Assembly: GCF_900104145.1 (NCBI RefSeq)
Contig: NZ_FNLB01000006.1
Span: 2,361,501-2,425,500 of the forward strand
Length of the DNA: 64,000 nt
Direction: 5' to 3'
From: Pseudovibrio sp. Tun.PSC04-5.I4
Lineage (GTDB): Bacteria; Pseudomonadota; Alphaproteobacteria; Rhizobiales; Stappiaceae
In this document: positions 8,000 through 17,815 of the stretch, piece after piece
Layout of the letters: each line of letters starts with the position of its first letter
How positions within the stretch are numbered: the stretch's first letter is position 1
Translations under genes and position numbers: made by a program
The notes under the pieces: model-generated
What the model was told of the DNA's origin: nothing
Seen by the model: the letters and a program-made list of their open reading frames with translations, nothing else
Database searches by the model: none

Positions 8000-9286
8000 T
8001 TATTGACCAAAGATAGGCAAGTTACCAGTCAGTTCAAACGCTGTGATAATGAAGACAATAATACCAAAGCCGAAGACCATTGCCTGGCGGGCGTTACCAC
8101 CAGCAACCTGGAAGATGTTAGGATTCCGTTCACGACAGATACGAACCATGATGATTGGAGTCAGCAGGCTGAAGATCACCAGCACAACACCAGCATAACC
8201 GATTGCTGCGATGAACCCATGTGGGTACAGGATAGCAAGGATGATGGTTGGTACGAATGCGATAGCTACAGTTTGTACTTTACCAACAATGGTAGAAGTG
8301 TCGAACTTGAACAGATCAGAGATGTAATCATACAGGCTCAGAGACACACCCAGGAAGGATGTTGCAACAGCCATGTTGCCAAAGATCTGTAGGATTACAG
8401 AAATATTGGAACTGATACCGGACTCGCTAAGAGCACCGATGATGCTACCGATGTTACCGCCTTCTGCGATAAGCGCCGGGAATTGATCACGGGAGATATT
8501 TCCGAATACCGCGAACATCCACAGGAAGTAGAAGCCACCAGCAAGGAAGATTGCGATCAACAGCGCTTTGCTTGCGCGCTTTGCGTCCAGACCCAAGTAG
8601 TTGGTAACGGTTGGAACTGTAATCTGAAGACCAAAACTCGCCACCAAGAAGGAGATGGTGTAGAACGCATAAGGTGTGCGCTCGCCGAGTGAGATATCAG
8701 GGAACAAATTCCCGGTAGAAGAGTTACCAATCAGCGAACTCAGGCTAATCATGAATGTAATGATCATGCCGCCGATAAGAACGGTGTTCACACGGTCAAC
8801 AGCTCTGGTACCCATCATTACGATAGATAAAAGCACGACCGCGAAGATCAAACTCGCCACTCCAGATGACATTTGAACGTCACCGAAGATTGAAAGCGAG
8901 TAGGTAATAATAGAACTACCGCCAGAGATGTATGCATAGGTGAGCACGTAGCAAAGGAACGCAACGGACAAACCATTGATCAGTCGACCAAAGTTGCCAA
9001 TTGTACCTTTAGCAAGGCTGTCGTAGTTAGATCCTTCAGGGAAGTGAAGTGTCACCTCCATAATGTACATAGACGCACTGTGCATTATGTAGCCGACAAC
9101 GACCATAAGGAGCAGACAAACGGTGAACCACACGCCACTGTTTGCCACTGGCAGTGAGAACATGCCCGCGCCAACTGCAGTGCCCGCTGCAATCACACTT
9201 GCCCCAAGGATCGTACCTTGGCTTTTTTTGGAATCCTTATTCTCGGATTTTCCAGGAGATTGTGCTTGTTCTGTTGCGATGGTCAT
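8000..9286 (-). CDS. Aromatic amino acid permease, probably tyrosine-specific (HAAAP family)
   Basis: About 428 residues starting at the second of two adjacent ATGs (9286); GGGAGG lies 6 bases upstream. Eleven hydrophobic segments follow a short charged N-terminus (QSPGKSENKDSKKSQG). The first carries GAGMFSLPVANSG, typical of the hydroxy/aromatic amino acid permease family (Mtr, TnaB, TyrP). It imports its substrate by proton symport across the inner membrane. Because tyrosine phenol-lyase is the next gene upstream on the same strand, it most likely supplies tyrosine, as TutB does beside tpl in Erwinia. The two genes are 211 bases apart with a terminator between them, so some independent control is likely. 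Confidence 0.85.
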   Translation of the reverse strand: MTIATEQAQSPGKSENKDSKKSQGTILGASVIAAGTAVGAGMFSLPVANSGVWFTVCLLLMVVVGYIMHSASMYIMEVTLHFPEGSNYDSLAKGTIGNFGRLINGLSVAFLCYVLTYAYISGGSSIITYSLSIFGDVQMSSGVASLIFAVVLLSIVMMGTRAVDRVNTVLIGGMIITFMISLSSLIGNSSTGNLFPDISLGERTPYAFYTISFLVASFGLQITVPTVTNYLGLDAKRASKALLIAIFLAGGFYFLWMFAVFGNISRDQFPALIAEGGNIGSIIGALSESGISSNISVILQIFGNMAVATSFLGVSLSLYDYISDLFKFDTSTIVGKVQTVAIAFVPTIILAILYPHGFIAAIGYAGVVLVIFSLLTPIIMVRICRERNPNIFQVAGGNARQAMVFGFGIIVFIITAFELTGNLPIFGQ

Positions 9287-9433
9287 CATGAGCCTCCCAA
9301 CTCTGGTTATTTTAAATACCGTGACCAAAAGGGAATATATTTATCGTTGGATTTATATGTAATTGGCAACGAAAATATTACTTAGTACTTGCGGATACCC
9401 ACCATTTTTTGATGAAATCAAGTACTTCAGAGT

Positions 9434-9455
9434 AAAAGAGGGCGCTGTGGCCCTC
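9434..9455 (-). terminator. Terminator after tyrosine phenol-lyase
   Basis: On the minus strand GAGGGC-CACAGC-GCCCTC is followed by TTTTACTC, 43 bases beyond the tpl stop codon. It may let only part of the transcripts continue into the permease gene. Confidence 0.65.
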
Positions 9456-9497
9456 CTTCGCCATTAGATATTCTACTTATCTAACTTAGTTGGTAGC

Positions 9498-10874
9498 TTA
9501 AACTTCTGCAAAACGACCAGTGAAGAAGCGAAGTACCTTAGGTTCGAATACGAATTCAAGACCCTTGATGTTTTCGCGGTTCTTGAACAGTTCGATGATT
9601 GCGTCTGCTACGTAGTCCATGTGAGCGTATGTGTACACACGACGTGGGATAGTCAGGCGAACTGTTTCAAGCTTAGGTACGTGGTTTTTACCAGTCTTCA
9701 CGTCACGGCCAGCGGAAACAATGCCACGTTCCATGGTGCGAACACCGGAGGTACGGTAGATTGCTGCTGCAAGTGCCTGTGCAGGAAGGTTCTGCTGATC
9801 AATGTGCGGCAAGAATGCACGAGCATCCAAGAAGATTGCATGACCACCGTATGGTTTAACCATTGGTACGCCAGCTGCTTCCAAACGTTCACCGAGGTAA
9901 CGGATCTGGTTTACACGGTGTGAGATGTAATCGTATTCAACGGATTCAGTGATGCCGATAGCCATCGCTTCCATGTCACGACCAGCAAGACCACCGTAAG
10001 AAGGCATACCTTCGAACTGAACAACCATGCCTTTAGCTTCTGCGAACAACTCGTCGTCGTTCATGCAGAGGAAACCGCCGTTGTTTGTCAGGCAATCTTT
10101 TTTGCCGGACATAGTACAACCGTCGCCGTAGGAGAACATTTCAAGGAGGATTTCCTTGATTGACTTGTCTTCGAAGCCAGCTTCACGATCTTTGATGAAG
10201 AATGCATTTTCAACACAACGTGTTGCATCGTACATCACGTCAATGCCGTGCTTGTGGCAAAGTTCGCTTACAGCTTTGATGTTAGCCATGGAAACAGGCT
10301 GGCCACCAGCAAGGTTCACGGTTACAGCAAGACAGATGTAAGGGATCTTGTCGCCACCAACTTCGTCGATGAGCTTCTGCAATTTAGCCATGTCAACGTT
10401 ACCTTTGAAAGGTACGTCAGCAAGGTCAGGCATGTGAGCTTCATCACAGATAACGTCAACGAATGTTGCGCCATTACGTTCCTGGTGGAAACGTGTTGTG
10501 GTGAAGTACATGTTACCAGGTACGAAATCGCCTGGTTTGATTGTCAGTGTGGACAGGATGTTTTCTGCGCCACGGCCCTGGTGAGTAGGGATCAGGTGTT
10601 TGAAGCCAAAGTGCTCACGAACAACTTCTTCAAGGTGGTAGAAGTTTTCGGAACCAGCATAAGCTTCGTCACCGATCATCATGCCAGCCCACTGCTTATC
10701 GGACATTGCTGATGTACCGGAATCGGTCAGCAAGTCGATGTAGCAGTCTTTAGACTTCAGCAGGAATGTGTTGTAGCCAGCTTCTTTAACAGCAGCTTCA
10801 CGTGTAGCTTCTGGAATGAAGTACATTGGTTCAACAGATTTGATCTTGAACGGTTCAGGCATAAACTTAGTCAT
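9498..10874 (-). CDS. tpl: Tyrosine phenol-lyase (PLP enzyme)
   Basis: This 458-residue enzyme splits L-tyrosine to phenol, pyruvate and ammonia in the cytoplasm. The ATG at 10874 (AGAGG 8 bases upstream) matches the known N-terminus PEPFKIKSVEP; an in-frame ATG at 10976 adds 34 residues without family resemblance. The PLP lysine is K258 in CTMSGKKDC. PTHQGRGAEN (96-105), YDATRCVENA (215-224), MPSYGGLAGRDMEA and GVRTMERG agree with tyrosine phenol-lyase rather than tryptophanase; the Arg in MERG corresponds to the phenol-lyase substrate arginine. Length is normal. Located beside the tyrosine permease; together they make a tyrosine-degradation module. Confidence 0.93.
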   Translation of the reverse strand: MTKFMPEPFKIKSVEPMYFIPEATREAAVKEAGYNTFLLKSKDCYIDLLTDSGTSAMSDKQWAGMMIGDEAYAGSENFYHLEEVVREHFGFKHLIPTHQGRGAENILSTLTIKPGDFVPGNMYFTTTRFHQERNGATFVDVICDEAHMPDLADVPFKGNVDMAKLQKLIDEVGGDKIPYICLAVTVNLAGGQPVSMANIKAVSELCHKHGIDVMYDATRCVENAFFIKDREAGFEDKSIKEILLEMFSYGDGCTMSGKKDCLTNNGGFLCMNDDELFAEAKGMVVQFEGMPSYGGLAGRDMEAMAIGITESVEYDYISHRVNQIRYLGERLEAAGVPMVKPYGGHAIFLDARAFLPHIDQQNLPAQALAAAIYRTSGVRTMERGIVSAGRDVKTGKNHVPKLETVRLTIPRRVYTYAHMDYVADAIIELFKNRENIKGLEFVFEPKVLRFFTGRFAEV

Positions 10875-12180
10875 AAGAACGTCCTCTTGCTTGCATATTC
10901 GTTGTTGTGGTGGATGCATTTGGTGCATCCCAAATTCAGTAATGATGAGCGCGCATTTCGAAAGAAAAGTATTCATATTTCTTTCTGGTGGATATTTGGT
11001 CTCATCAACTTCACATATTATTGATACTCAAATATTTCATCGGTGCAATAAGTAACAATAACCATATGTGAATAAATCATCGTTTTTATATACAAATCAC
11101 AAGCACATATACCTTTATGAAATACACATAGTACTGCTATCTACATGTGCATTACTCGAGCAAGCAAAGATATAATCTTTACTTACCCTTGGTGGTGCTG
11201 TGATCTGTATATGCCCCACAGCCAAGTAACAGACACAGCTCCGCCATCTATTTGCCCATGACAACTGTCGTGCCATGCAAACAAAAAAGAAGACAAACGC
11301 CTTACGACTGAAGCAATTCCGGCATAACTGCAGCGCAAACCGGAGATGTCGAGTGTATTGCCAATATCAATGCGCAGTTCTGCTGCAGCACATGACGTAC
11401 TTTACCAGAATTCACGCTGAATATTTACTAGGTTGGGGGACTTTGCATGTGCTGGCCAGCTTCGGCGCTCCGCATCTGTGGCGGACTGTAAGAGGCTGAA
11501 AGCAGGATCACATGCGTCCACACGACAGGAGCGACTCCATCGCATGACGAGGAGTGGCTATACCAGGTGCAGATTGTTAGCCATGGAAACATCTTCGATG
11601 TGCCAAGGTAATTTATAGCTCTTCAATTTATTCAAATACACCTGAAAATAGCGCATTTTCAAACTCCCTGTGCAATTTCAGAGACCGAATTAATTGCACA
11701 CAACGGAGTTTGTGGTTTTTGGCCGAAAAGTCAAAATGAAAAACTACTTAGGTGCACAGTCACAATGCCCTGTTGCATGCCGCCGCGCGATGTGCCGTAC
11801 GGTCTTCTTCCGCAGAGGCACCAAGGGCTTCCACTGTTACCGGTGGTGTTTGCCCCGCTTTATCTGATTTTATTCCCCTGGGTATTGAGCGAAATATTCC
11901 ACAATATTCTTATATATTAGTTGGTCCTGCCATTATTATAATATGAATTGGCATGAAACACTCTCGCGTGCAGGCAGTTTGGCGGGGTGAGACTTAGGCT
12001 CCGAATCGTCAAATATCACTGGCCTTCGATATGCTTTGCGGACCAATGGAGCTTGTATATAGGCCTGCCAGAACATACTGCATGCCGATGCCATGGTGCG
12101 TGGCGTGTAACTATTCCCCAATAACTGGGTCCAGTTTCCCGGGAGCTATATTGCGGGCTTAAGGCAACGGGTTCGTGAGG
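10875..12180. other. Gene-poor stretch upstream of tpl
   Basis: About 1.3 kb without a convincing gene. The first 300 bases are AT-rich and should hold the tpl promoter and regulatory sites, but I could not see a TyrR-type box (TGTAAA-N6-TTTACA). From 11.3 to 12.1 kb short open stretches in several frames are broken by stops, for example a hydrophobic stretch encoded around 11800-11900; these look like remnants of genes that I cannot identify. Confidence 0.5.
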
Positions 12181-12189
12181 GGGAGCGCT

Positions 12190-12450
12190 TTGAACACCCC
12201 TCCTTTTGTCGTCATCCCGGTCACCGAGCCGGCGGACTCATGATCGAAAGGCCGTTCAGGGCTCTGATCTGGAACCCGACACCCTCCGCCTCACACCCAT
12301 TCAGGCACAAGAATGACACACAGGGACCCAGCGAGGGGATGTTGATTGCGGTGAGTGTTTGTTGGGTAAGTTTTTCAGCTCGGGGGGATAAAGTGGCTAG
12401 GGTTTGAGCCTGGGGCTCTGGGTCCCGGGTCTTCGCCCGGGATGACACCG
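12190..12450. repeat. Intergenic GTCATCCCGG-type palindromic repeats
   Basis: GTCATCCCGG at about 12212 and its inverted partner TCTGGGTCCCGGGT...CCCGGGATGACA ending near 12447 are the same arms that occur in the tandem repeats at 19.4-22.7 kb. Such arms are common between genes in alphaproteobacteria. The sequence between them is not coding. Confidence 0.6.
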
Positions 12451-12981
12451 AGGGGGAGGCAACATCTGAGCTCCTCCGTGCTCATCGTGGGCTTAAGTGT
12501 GCAACGATCTGCGCTTTGTTAACGGCTCAGCTTCGTCGCAAAGCCGTATGGTGGGTTGGTATTGATTTCTCGGCAGCTAGTTTTATTAGGTATCGGACTT
12601 TTGGGCTGCTCAAATTGATTTTCTCGATGGTTCGGCATTGTGGGATTTGGGGCAGCTGCAGGTCTTCATAGGAACGCAGGAAAATGCAAAACCGTGCAAA
12701 GCAACGCAAACGCTCTTGAGCGGAGTTGTGCCCGTGTCCTTCTCGATATTCTGACGCTGTCTTCCACATGACGGTTGCAGGTGCGACTTGGTGCCCTGCC
12801 CTTTGCCAGAGGTGTGGCTCTGTTCTACCCTTTTGAAACTTCTAGTTAGTTTTAAAAGTTCGAGTCCCCAATAGTACTGATAAGCGCGCAATCTTTGGTT
12901 TACATGGCCGGCTTATACACCCCGTGCGGATAGGAGGACGAGGTTCTATTCCCATGGGTTCTTGGAGTTTGCTTCGTTGGT

Positions 12982-13448
12982 TTACATAGCAACGCAAAAG
13001 GGCCGCGACGGGGCATAAGATGGAGGCGTGTGCACGTTATACTCCGTCTGTTGCTCGGTATGCTGGTTCCCGGCTGCACTTCTGGTGGCAATGAGAACTT
13101 GCATCCTTTGATCCGTTAGGGCTGGGAACGGCTGGACGACAAAGGAAGGTCTGCGCGTTGTGTCGGCTGACCTACGCTTCACGGACTTCGCCGCCAGCGG
13201 CAATAAGATGTTGAAATACAATGCGTATGCGTTTGATCACGCGTGGGGGACCGCAATCCCGTTGTGGACATGTGGATCCATGGGCAGGATGTGACCACCA
13301 AGGAAGTGCCCTTGTTATTTGACGGTGGAGGGCAGCTGACAACCTCTTCCATGAATGAGGTTGAGGACGAGATCTGCACCAGACTTATCACCACCAACAC
13401 CTAGGATAAGGGGCATTTTCTTGGCCACCTGTTTGCGTTGCTATGTAA
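12982..13448. repeat. 17-bp inverted repeats flanking a decayed gene
   Basis: TTACATAGCAACGCAAA at 12982-12998 is found as its exact complement TTTGCGTTGCTATGTAA at 13432-13448. Between them lies a decayed lipoprotein gene. The pair could be the ends of a small mobile element of about 470 bp or a remnant of a larger one; no transposase is visible and no target duplication was found. Confidence 0.5.
13030..13404 (+). pseudogene. Decayed small lipoprotein gene
   Basis: Three reading frames join into one plausible protein. From the GTG at 13030 there is a signal peptide with lipobox (ILRLLLGMLVPGC), then TSGGNENLHPLIR and a TAG stop. A second frame continues with LRVVSADLRFTDFAASGNK and then NAYAFDHAW. 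The third runs DMWIHGQDVTTKEVPLLFD to NEVEDEICTRLITTNT and a natural stop at 13402-13404. Two frame changes and one stop mean it is inactive. It would have been a roughly 120-residue outer-membrane-type lipoprotein; I do not recognise the family. The whole is enclosed by 17-bp inverted repeats. Confidence 0.5.
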
Positions 13449-13582
13449 CGGGCGGTTTTGCCATTGGTTTGGCGGTTTATCCCCGCGTTGGCGTTGGGTT
13501 CTGCCCAGTTTCCTGAGGTTGCGATTACCGGGTTGGCCGTTGGGCGCAGCGGTTGTGTTCTTGGTTGGTGGCAGGTGAGGTT

Positions 13583-13652
13583 ATGAACGTATGTTCATTT
13601 CCTAACTTGTCAGATTATTTTGACGGGTGCATTGTTATGAACATAAGCTCAT
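13583..13652 (+). promoter_or_regulatory. Two operator-like palindromes upstream of the UPF0251 gene
   Basis: ATGAAC-GTAT-GTTCAT at 13583-13598 and ATGAAC-ATAA-GCTCAT at 13637-13652 (one mismatch) lie 54 bases apart, the second ending 17 bases before the start codon. The matching arms and position suggest binding by a dimeric regulator, perhaps the encoded protein itself. Confidence 0.5.
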
Positions 13653-13669
13653 ATAAAGAGGTATTTGTT

Positions 13670-14107
13670 ATGCCACGTCCTAGAAAACTTCGCATGATAC
13701 AAGGCTCGACCAGCGGAGTTCGATTTTTCAAACCGCAAGGGGTTCCTTTGCGCAAGCTGAAAGCCGCTGTACTGACCGAAGATGGCATGGAAGCGTTGCG
13801 ACTGGCCGATGCAGAAGGCCTGGAACATGCTGCTGCAGCTGACTTAATGGGAATATCCCGGCCTACGTTCTCTCGGCTCGTCGCGCATGCTCGTACGACT
13901 GTAGCGACTGCGCTTTGCGAGGGGATGGCGCTCAAAATTGAGGGCGGTGCTGTTGAGATGGCGGCTGCCTGTGCGCCTGAGGCCGAGCTAAGCGGCGAGG
14001 ATTGCCAACGGATGCGGCGACGGCGCGGGTTTTGCGGGCGAGCCGGTGTCATCTCAGAGGATGTTGTAGTGCCGCCAGCGGAGTCTCGCGTGGATGAGGC
14101 GGGTTGA
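13670..14107 (+). CDS. UPF0251 (DUF134) DNA-binding protein
   Basis: From the ATG at 13670 (AAGAGG 8 bases upstream) the protein has 145 residues and begins MPRPRKLR, the family's usual start; the longer frame from 13553 is not supported. The core has a helix-turn-helix (EGLEHAAAADLMGISRPTFSRLVAHAR, residues about 43-69) as in DUF134 proteins, which often accompany iron-molybdenum-type cluster proteins. The usual C-terminal cysteine pattern is only partly present (CAPE, CQR, CGR), so metal sensing is uncertain. It is probably a transcription regulator. The two palindromes directly upstream may be its operators. Confidence 0.8.
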   Translation: MPRPRKLRMIQGSTSGVRFFKPQGVPLRKLKAAVLTEDGMEALRLADAEGLEHAAAADLMGISRPTFSRLVAHARTTVATALCEGMALKIEGGAVEMAAACAPEAELSGEDCQRMRRRRGFCGRAGVISEDVVVPPAESRVDEAG

Positions 14108-14221
14108 GGTCATTTAATTTAACTTATCTGATGCGGTGTGCGAGTTTATACCCTACCCGCACCGAAGTTCTCCGCCTTTCCGGCTTACTTCACACAGCGG
14201 AGACTTTAAGCATCGATAAAG

Positions 14222-14262
14222 AAAAACGCGGTTCCCAAGTCATTTTGGAAACCGCGTTTTTT
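14222..14262. terminator. Bidirectional terminator downstream of pheT
   Basis: AAAAACGCGGTT...AACCGCGTTTTTT forms a 12 to 14-bp stem with U-tracts on both strands. It lies 20 bases after the pheT stop codon (minus strand) and about 115 bases after the UPF0251 gene (plus strand). Confidence 0.75.
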
Positions 14263-14281
14263 GATGTTCAGGATGAAAGTG

Positions 14282-16705
14282 TTATCCCCGCAGGGTACCA
14301 CCTGTAGCCTTTTGAACGGACGCAACAATCTTGTTTGAGACCGCCTCGATATCCTCATCGGTGAGGGTCTTTTTGGTTGGCTGCAGCGTCACATCAATCG
14401 CGAGGGAGCGCTGACCTTCCGGAACGCCCTGCCCTTCGTAGATATCGAAGAGATTCACGTTTGTGATCAAAGTCTTATCGGCGCCCTTCGCAGCGCGAAG
14501 CAGCTTATCAGCCGGGATAGAAGCATCAACAAGGAACGCAAAATCGCGTTTCACCGACATAAGATCCGCAGCATTCAAAGCACCTTTGGATTTAGTGGCC
14601 TTCTTTTTCGGAGTCGGCACCGCATCGATGAACACTTCGAACGCGACAAGCGGCCCTTCAATATCCAATGATTCCAAGGTCTTAGGATGGATTTCACCGA
14701 AGTAAGCCAGAGTGTTTTTCGGCCCCATCTTCAGCGCACCAGAGCGGCCTGGATGGTAGTAGGATGGCGCATCAGCGAAGACCATCAGCTTATCAACCGC
14801 AGCACCTATTGAGGACAGCACTGCACCAGCATCGGCTTTCGCGTCGAAAACGTCAACGTTTTCAGCGGACCCAGACCAATGACGGCCTGAGCCGGTTGGT
14901 TTTGCTGTGCCGCGACGAATGCCTGCGACGACCATCTTCTGGCCGTTTTCGCTATCGTTTTCAAATACTTGGCCGACTTCGAACAGTGCGACATCTGCGT
15001 AACCACGGTCTGCGTTGCGCTGGGATGCGGAGAGCAAGCCGGGCAGCAGGGATGGGCGCATGTCAGACATGTCTGATGAGATCGGATTTGCCAATGACAG
15101 CAATGGGTTACCACCGCCGAACAGTTCAGCCTGTGCTTTGGGGATGAAGGACCAGAGCACAGCTTCATCCATGCCGCGTGTTGCTAGTGCGCGGCGGGAA
15201 TAAGAGCGGCGGGTTTGGCTAACAGTTAGCACCTTTTGGGAGATTGGCTCCATGCGAGGCAGGGTAGCAGTTGGCACTTTGTCGATGCCAACAATACGCA
15301 TAACCTCTTCCACCAAATCAGCTTTTCCGTGTACGTCCGGACGCCAGCTAGGAGGAGAAACCTTCACCACACCGCTGTTTCCAGCAACCCAGAAACCAAG
15401 GAGGGTGAGGATAGCTTTGATCTCACCGCGGGAGACTTCCAAACCGGAAAGGCGCTTCACTTCACTGAATGGGAACTCAATTATGCGCTCTTCCTGCGGG
15501 ACTTCTCCTAGTACATTGAGGTCAGACGCTTCACCGCCACCACACAGGTCCATAACCAATTTTGTAGCAACTTCAAGGCCTTCCACCATGTAGGCAGGGT
15601 CTACACCGCGCTCAAACCGGTAGCGAGCATCGGTAGATATTCCCAGTTTGCGGCCTGTGCGGGCAATGCGGTTTGGACACCACAGCGCGCTTTCGATCAC
15701 AACATTGGTTGTGTTTTCGTCACAACCTGTTGATTCTCCACCCATAATTCCGCCGAGGGATTCCAGACCGTTGTCGTCTGCAATCACAACTACGTTTTCA
15801 TCCACGGCATAAGTTTTGCCGTCGAGGCCAACAAGTTCTTCACCAGCTTTACCGTGACGAATGGTGAGATTGCCCGAAACCTTATCTGCATCAAAGACAT
15901 GCAGTGGACGGCTCTGGTCCATCGTCATGTAATTGGTGATGTCCACGAGGGCATTAATCGGGCGCAGACCGATAGCAATCAGGCGCTTTTGCATCCATTT
16001 AGGCGACGGGCCGTTTTTGATGCCGCGGACCACACGGTAGCCAAATGCAGGGCAATGTTCCGGGCTATCCCCTAGATCCATAAGGACTTTTGGGTCATTT
16101 GCGTCGCTATGTGCGTTGATTTGCGTTTTTTGCGGGGTTTTTAGCGTTCCTAAGCCAGACGCTGCCAAATCACGCGCAATACCATAAACACCAGCGCAAT
16201 CCGGGCGATTTGGTGTCAGGCCAATCTCGATAACCGGGTCATTCATACCCGCGTAATCCACATAGCGCATGCCAACCGGAGCATCTTCCGGCAGGTCGAT
16301 AACGCCGTCGTGCTCGTCAGACAGTTCCAGCTCGCGCTCGGAGGCCATCATGCCGAAGCTTTCCACATCGCGGATTTTGCCAACAGCGAGTGTCACGTCC
16401 AGACCGGGGACATAATCGCCCGGCTTGGCGAATACGCCGACCAGACCGGTGCGGGCATTTGGTGCACCGCACACAACCTGCATCGGTTCGCCTTCGCCGG
16501 TGTCAACTTTCAACACGCGGAGGCGATCGGCATTGGGATGCTGAACAGCTTCCAGCACGCGGGCGATTTTGAATGTGCCAAGACGGTCAGCCGGATTGGT
16601 GACCTCTTCCACTTCCAGCCCGATCAGCGTCAGGCGCTCAACAATTGCATCAAGGCTTGCATCGGTCTCAAGATGGTCCTTGAGCCAGGAAAGAGTGAAT
16701 TTCAT
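14282..16705 (-). CDS. pheT: Phenylalanyl-tRNA synthetase beta subunit
   Basis: This 807-residue subunit is of normal alphaproteobacterial length. In order: start MKFTLSWLKDHLET, an EMAPII-like tRNA-binding domain (about 40-150, with PNADRLRVLKVDTG), the B3/B4 editing domain with the PNRPDC motif near 166 and RGVDPA, the B5 domain, the catalytic-like core, and the C-terminal anticodon-binding FDX-ACB domain (VKRDFAFLVDASIPA to the end). It forms the alpha2-beta2 enzyme with PheS, charging tRNA-Phe in the cytoplasm. The gene follows pheS by 27 bases in one operon, with a strong terminator downstream. Confidence 0.97.
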   Translation of the reverse strand: MKFTLSWLKDHLETDASLDAIVERLTLIGLEVEEVTNPADRLGTFKIARVLEAVQHPNADRLRVLKVDTGEGEPMQVVCGAPNARTGLVGVFAKPGDYVPGLDVTLAVGKIRDVESFGMMASERELELSDEHDGVIDLPEDAPVGMRYVDYAGMNDPVIEIGLTPNRPDCAGVYGIARDLAASGLGTLKTPQKTQINAHSDANDPKVLMDLGDSPEHCPAFGYRVVRGIKNGPSPKWMQKRLIAIGLRPINALVDITNYMTMDQSRPLHVFDADKVSGNLTIRHGKAGEELVGLDGKTYAVDENVVVIADDNGLESLGGIMGGESTGCDENTTNVVIESALWCPNRIARTGRKLGISTDARYRFERGVDPAYMVEGLEVATKLVMDLCGGGEASDLNVLGEVPQEERIIEFPFSEVKRLSGLEVSRGEIKAILTLLGFWVAGNSGVVKVSPPSWRPDVHGKADLVEEVMRIVGIDKVPTATLPRMEPISQKVLTVSQTRRSYSRRALATRGMDEAVLWSFIPKAQAELFGGGNPLLSLANPISSDMSDMRPSLLPGLLSASQRNADRGYADVALFEVGQVFENDSENGQKMVVAGIRRGTAKPTGSGRHWSGSAENVDVFDAKADAGAVLSSIGAAVDKLMVFADAPSYYHPGRSGALKMGPKNTLAYFGEIHPKTLESLDIEGPLVAFEVFIDAVPTPKKKATKSKGALNAADLMSVKRDFAFLVDASIPADKLLRAAKGADKTLITNVNLFDIYEGQGVPEGQRSLAIDVTLQPTKKTLTDEDIEAVSNKIVASVQKATGGTLRG

Positions 16706-16732
16706 GTGTCTGCTCTTTTGTTAGGACCAAGA

Positions 16733-17815
16733 TTACTTGGAAAGGCCTGCCATTAAGGATGGAACGTCCAGTGGGCGGAAGCCGTAATGCTTCAGCCAGC
16801 GCACATCTGCATCAAAGAAGGCGCGCAGGTCGTTCATGCCGTACTTAAGCATTGCGAGGCGGTCGATGCCGATGCCCCACGCAAAGCCCTGATACACATC
16901 CGGGTCCAGACCACAGTTGCGCAGAACATTTGAATGAACCATGCCGCAACCGAGAATTTCCATCCAGTCGTCGCCGGTGCCGATTTTCACCTCGGAACCG
17001 GAGCGATCACACTTCACGTCCACTTCCATGGAAGGTTCGGTGAACGGGAAGAAGCTTGGGCGGAAGCGCAGCTCCACATTGTCCACTTCAAAGAAAGCTT
17101 TGAGGAACTCTTCCAGTGTGCCCTTCAGGTGGCCGATATGCGTGGTCTTGTCGATCACGAGGCCTTCCATCTGGTGGAACATTGGTGTGTGGGTCTGATC
17201 GCTATCACAGCGGTATGTGCGGCCCGGAATGATAATGCGCAGCGGTGGTTCCTGATTGCGCATGGTGCGGATCTGAACCGGAGAGGTGTGCGTGCGCAGC
17301 AACATACGTTCGCCGTCTTCTCTTTCATTAAAGAAGAAGGTGTCATGCATTTCGCGGGCCGGGTGGCCTTCCGGAAAGTTGAGAGCGGTGAAGTTCAGCT
17401 CATCAGTCTCGATATCCGGGCCTTCAGCAACGGAGAAGCCCATGTCCGCAAAGATCGCGGTCAGCTCTTCAGTTACCTGAGTGATTGGGTGGATACGGCC
17501 TTCTTCTGCCGGGGTGTTGCGCAGCGGCTGGCTCACATCAACGGTTTCAGAGGCGAGACGGGCGTTAAGAGCATCGATCTTGAGCAGCTCTTTGCGGGCA
17601 GCTATTGCTTCGCCAAGGCGGTTTTTCAAGCCGTTGAGTGCAGGACCCATTTCCTTGCGCTCTTCCGAGCTCATTTTACCAAGCGTTTTCATTTTTTCAG
17701 AAACGCTACCCTTTTTGCCAAGGGCGGCAACACGCACGTCTTCCAGTGCGGCTTCAGAGTCAGCACCGGCAATCGCGGTGTTAATCTCGGCTTCGAGTGT
17801 TTCGAGGTCGGACAT
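16733..17815 (-). CDS. pheS: Phenylalanyl-tRNA synthetase alpha subunit
   Basis: 360 residues, normal length. An N-terminal coiled-coil arm (about 1-90) contacts tRNA. The class II catalytic core follows: motif 2 includes RTYRCDSDQTHTPMFHQ and motif 3 is GFAWGIGIDRLAMLKYG near the C-terminus. The ATG at 17815 gives the usual start MSDLETLEAEI. It is the first gene of pheS-pheT. The usual rpmI-rplT genes are not immediately upstream. About 120 bases upstream a hairpin lies in the probable leader. Confidence 0.97.
   Translation of the reverse strand: MSDLETLEAEINTAIAGADSEAALEDVRVAALGKKGSVSEKMKTLGKMSSEERKEMGPALNGLKNRLGEAIAARKELLKIDALNARLASETVDVSQPLRNTPAEEGRIHPITQVTEELTAIFADMGFSVAEGPDIETDELNFTALNFPEGHPAREMHDTFFFNEREDGERMLLRTHTSPVQIRTMRNQEPPLRIIIPGRTYRCDSDQTHTPMFHQMEGLVIDKTTHIGHLKGTLEEFLKAFFEVDNVELRFRPSFFPFTEPSMEVDVKCDRSGSEVKIGTGDDWMEILGCGMVHSNVLRNCGLDPDVYQGFAWGIGIDRLAMLKYGMNDLRAFFDADVRWLKHYGFRPLDVPSLMAGLSK

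Noticed and set aside
9498..10874. Tryptophanase as the identity of the PLP lyase
   Set aside because: PTHQGRGAEN and MERG positions follow tyrosine phenol-lyase, and the overall match to it is much closer.
12850..12875. T-loop-like GTTCGAGTCCCC, suspected tRNA
   Set aside because: No matching acceptor, D or anticodon stems upstream.
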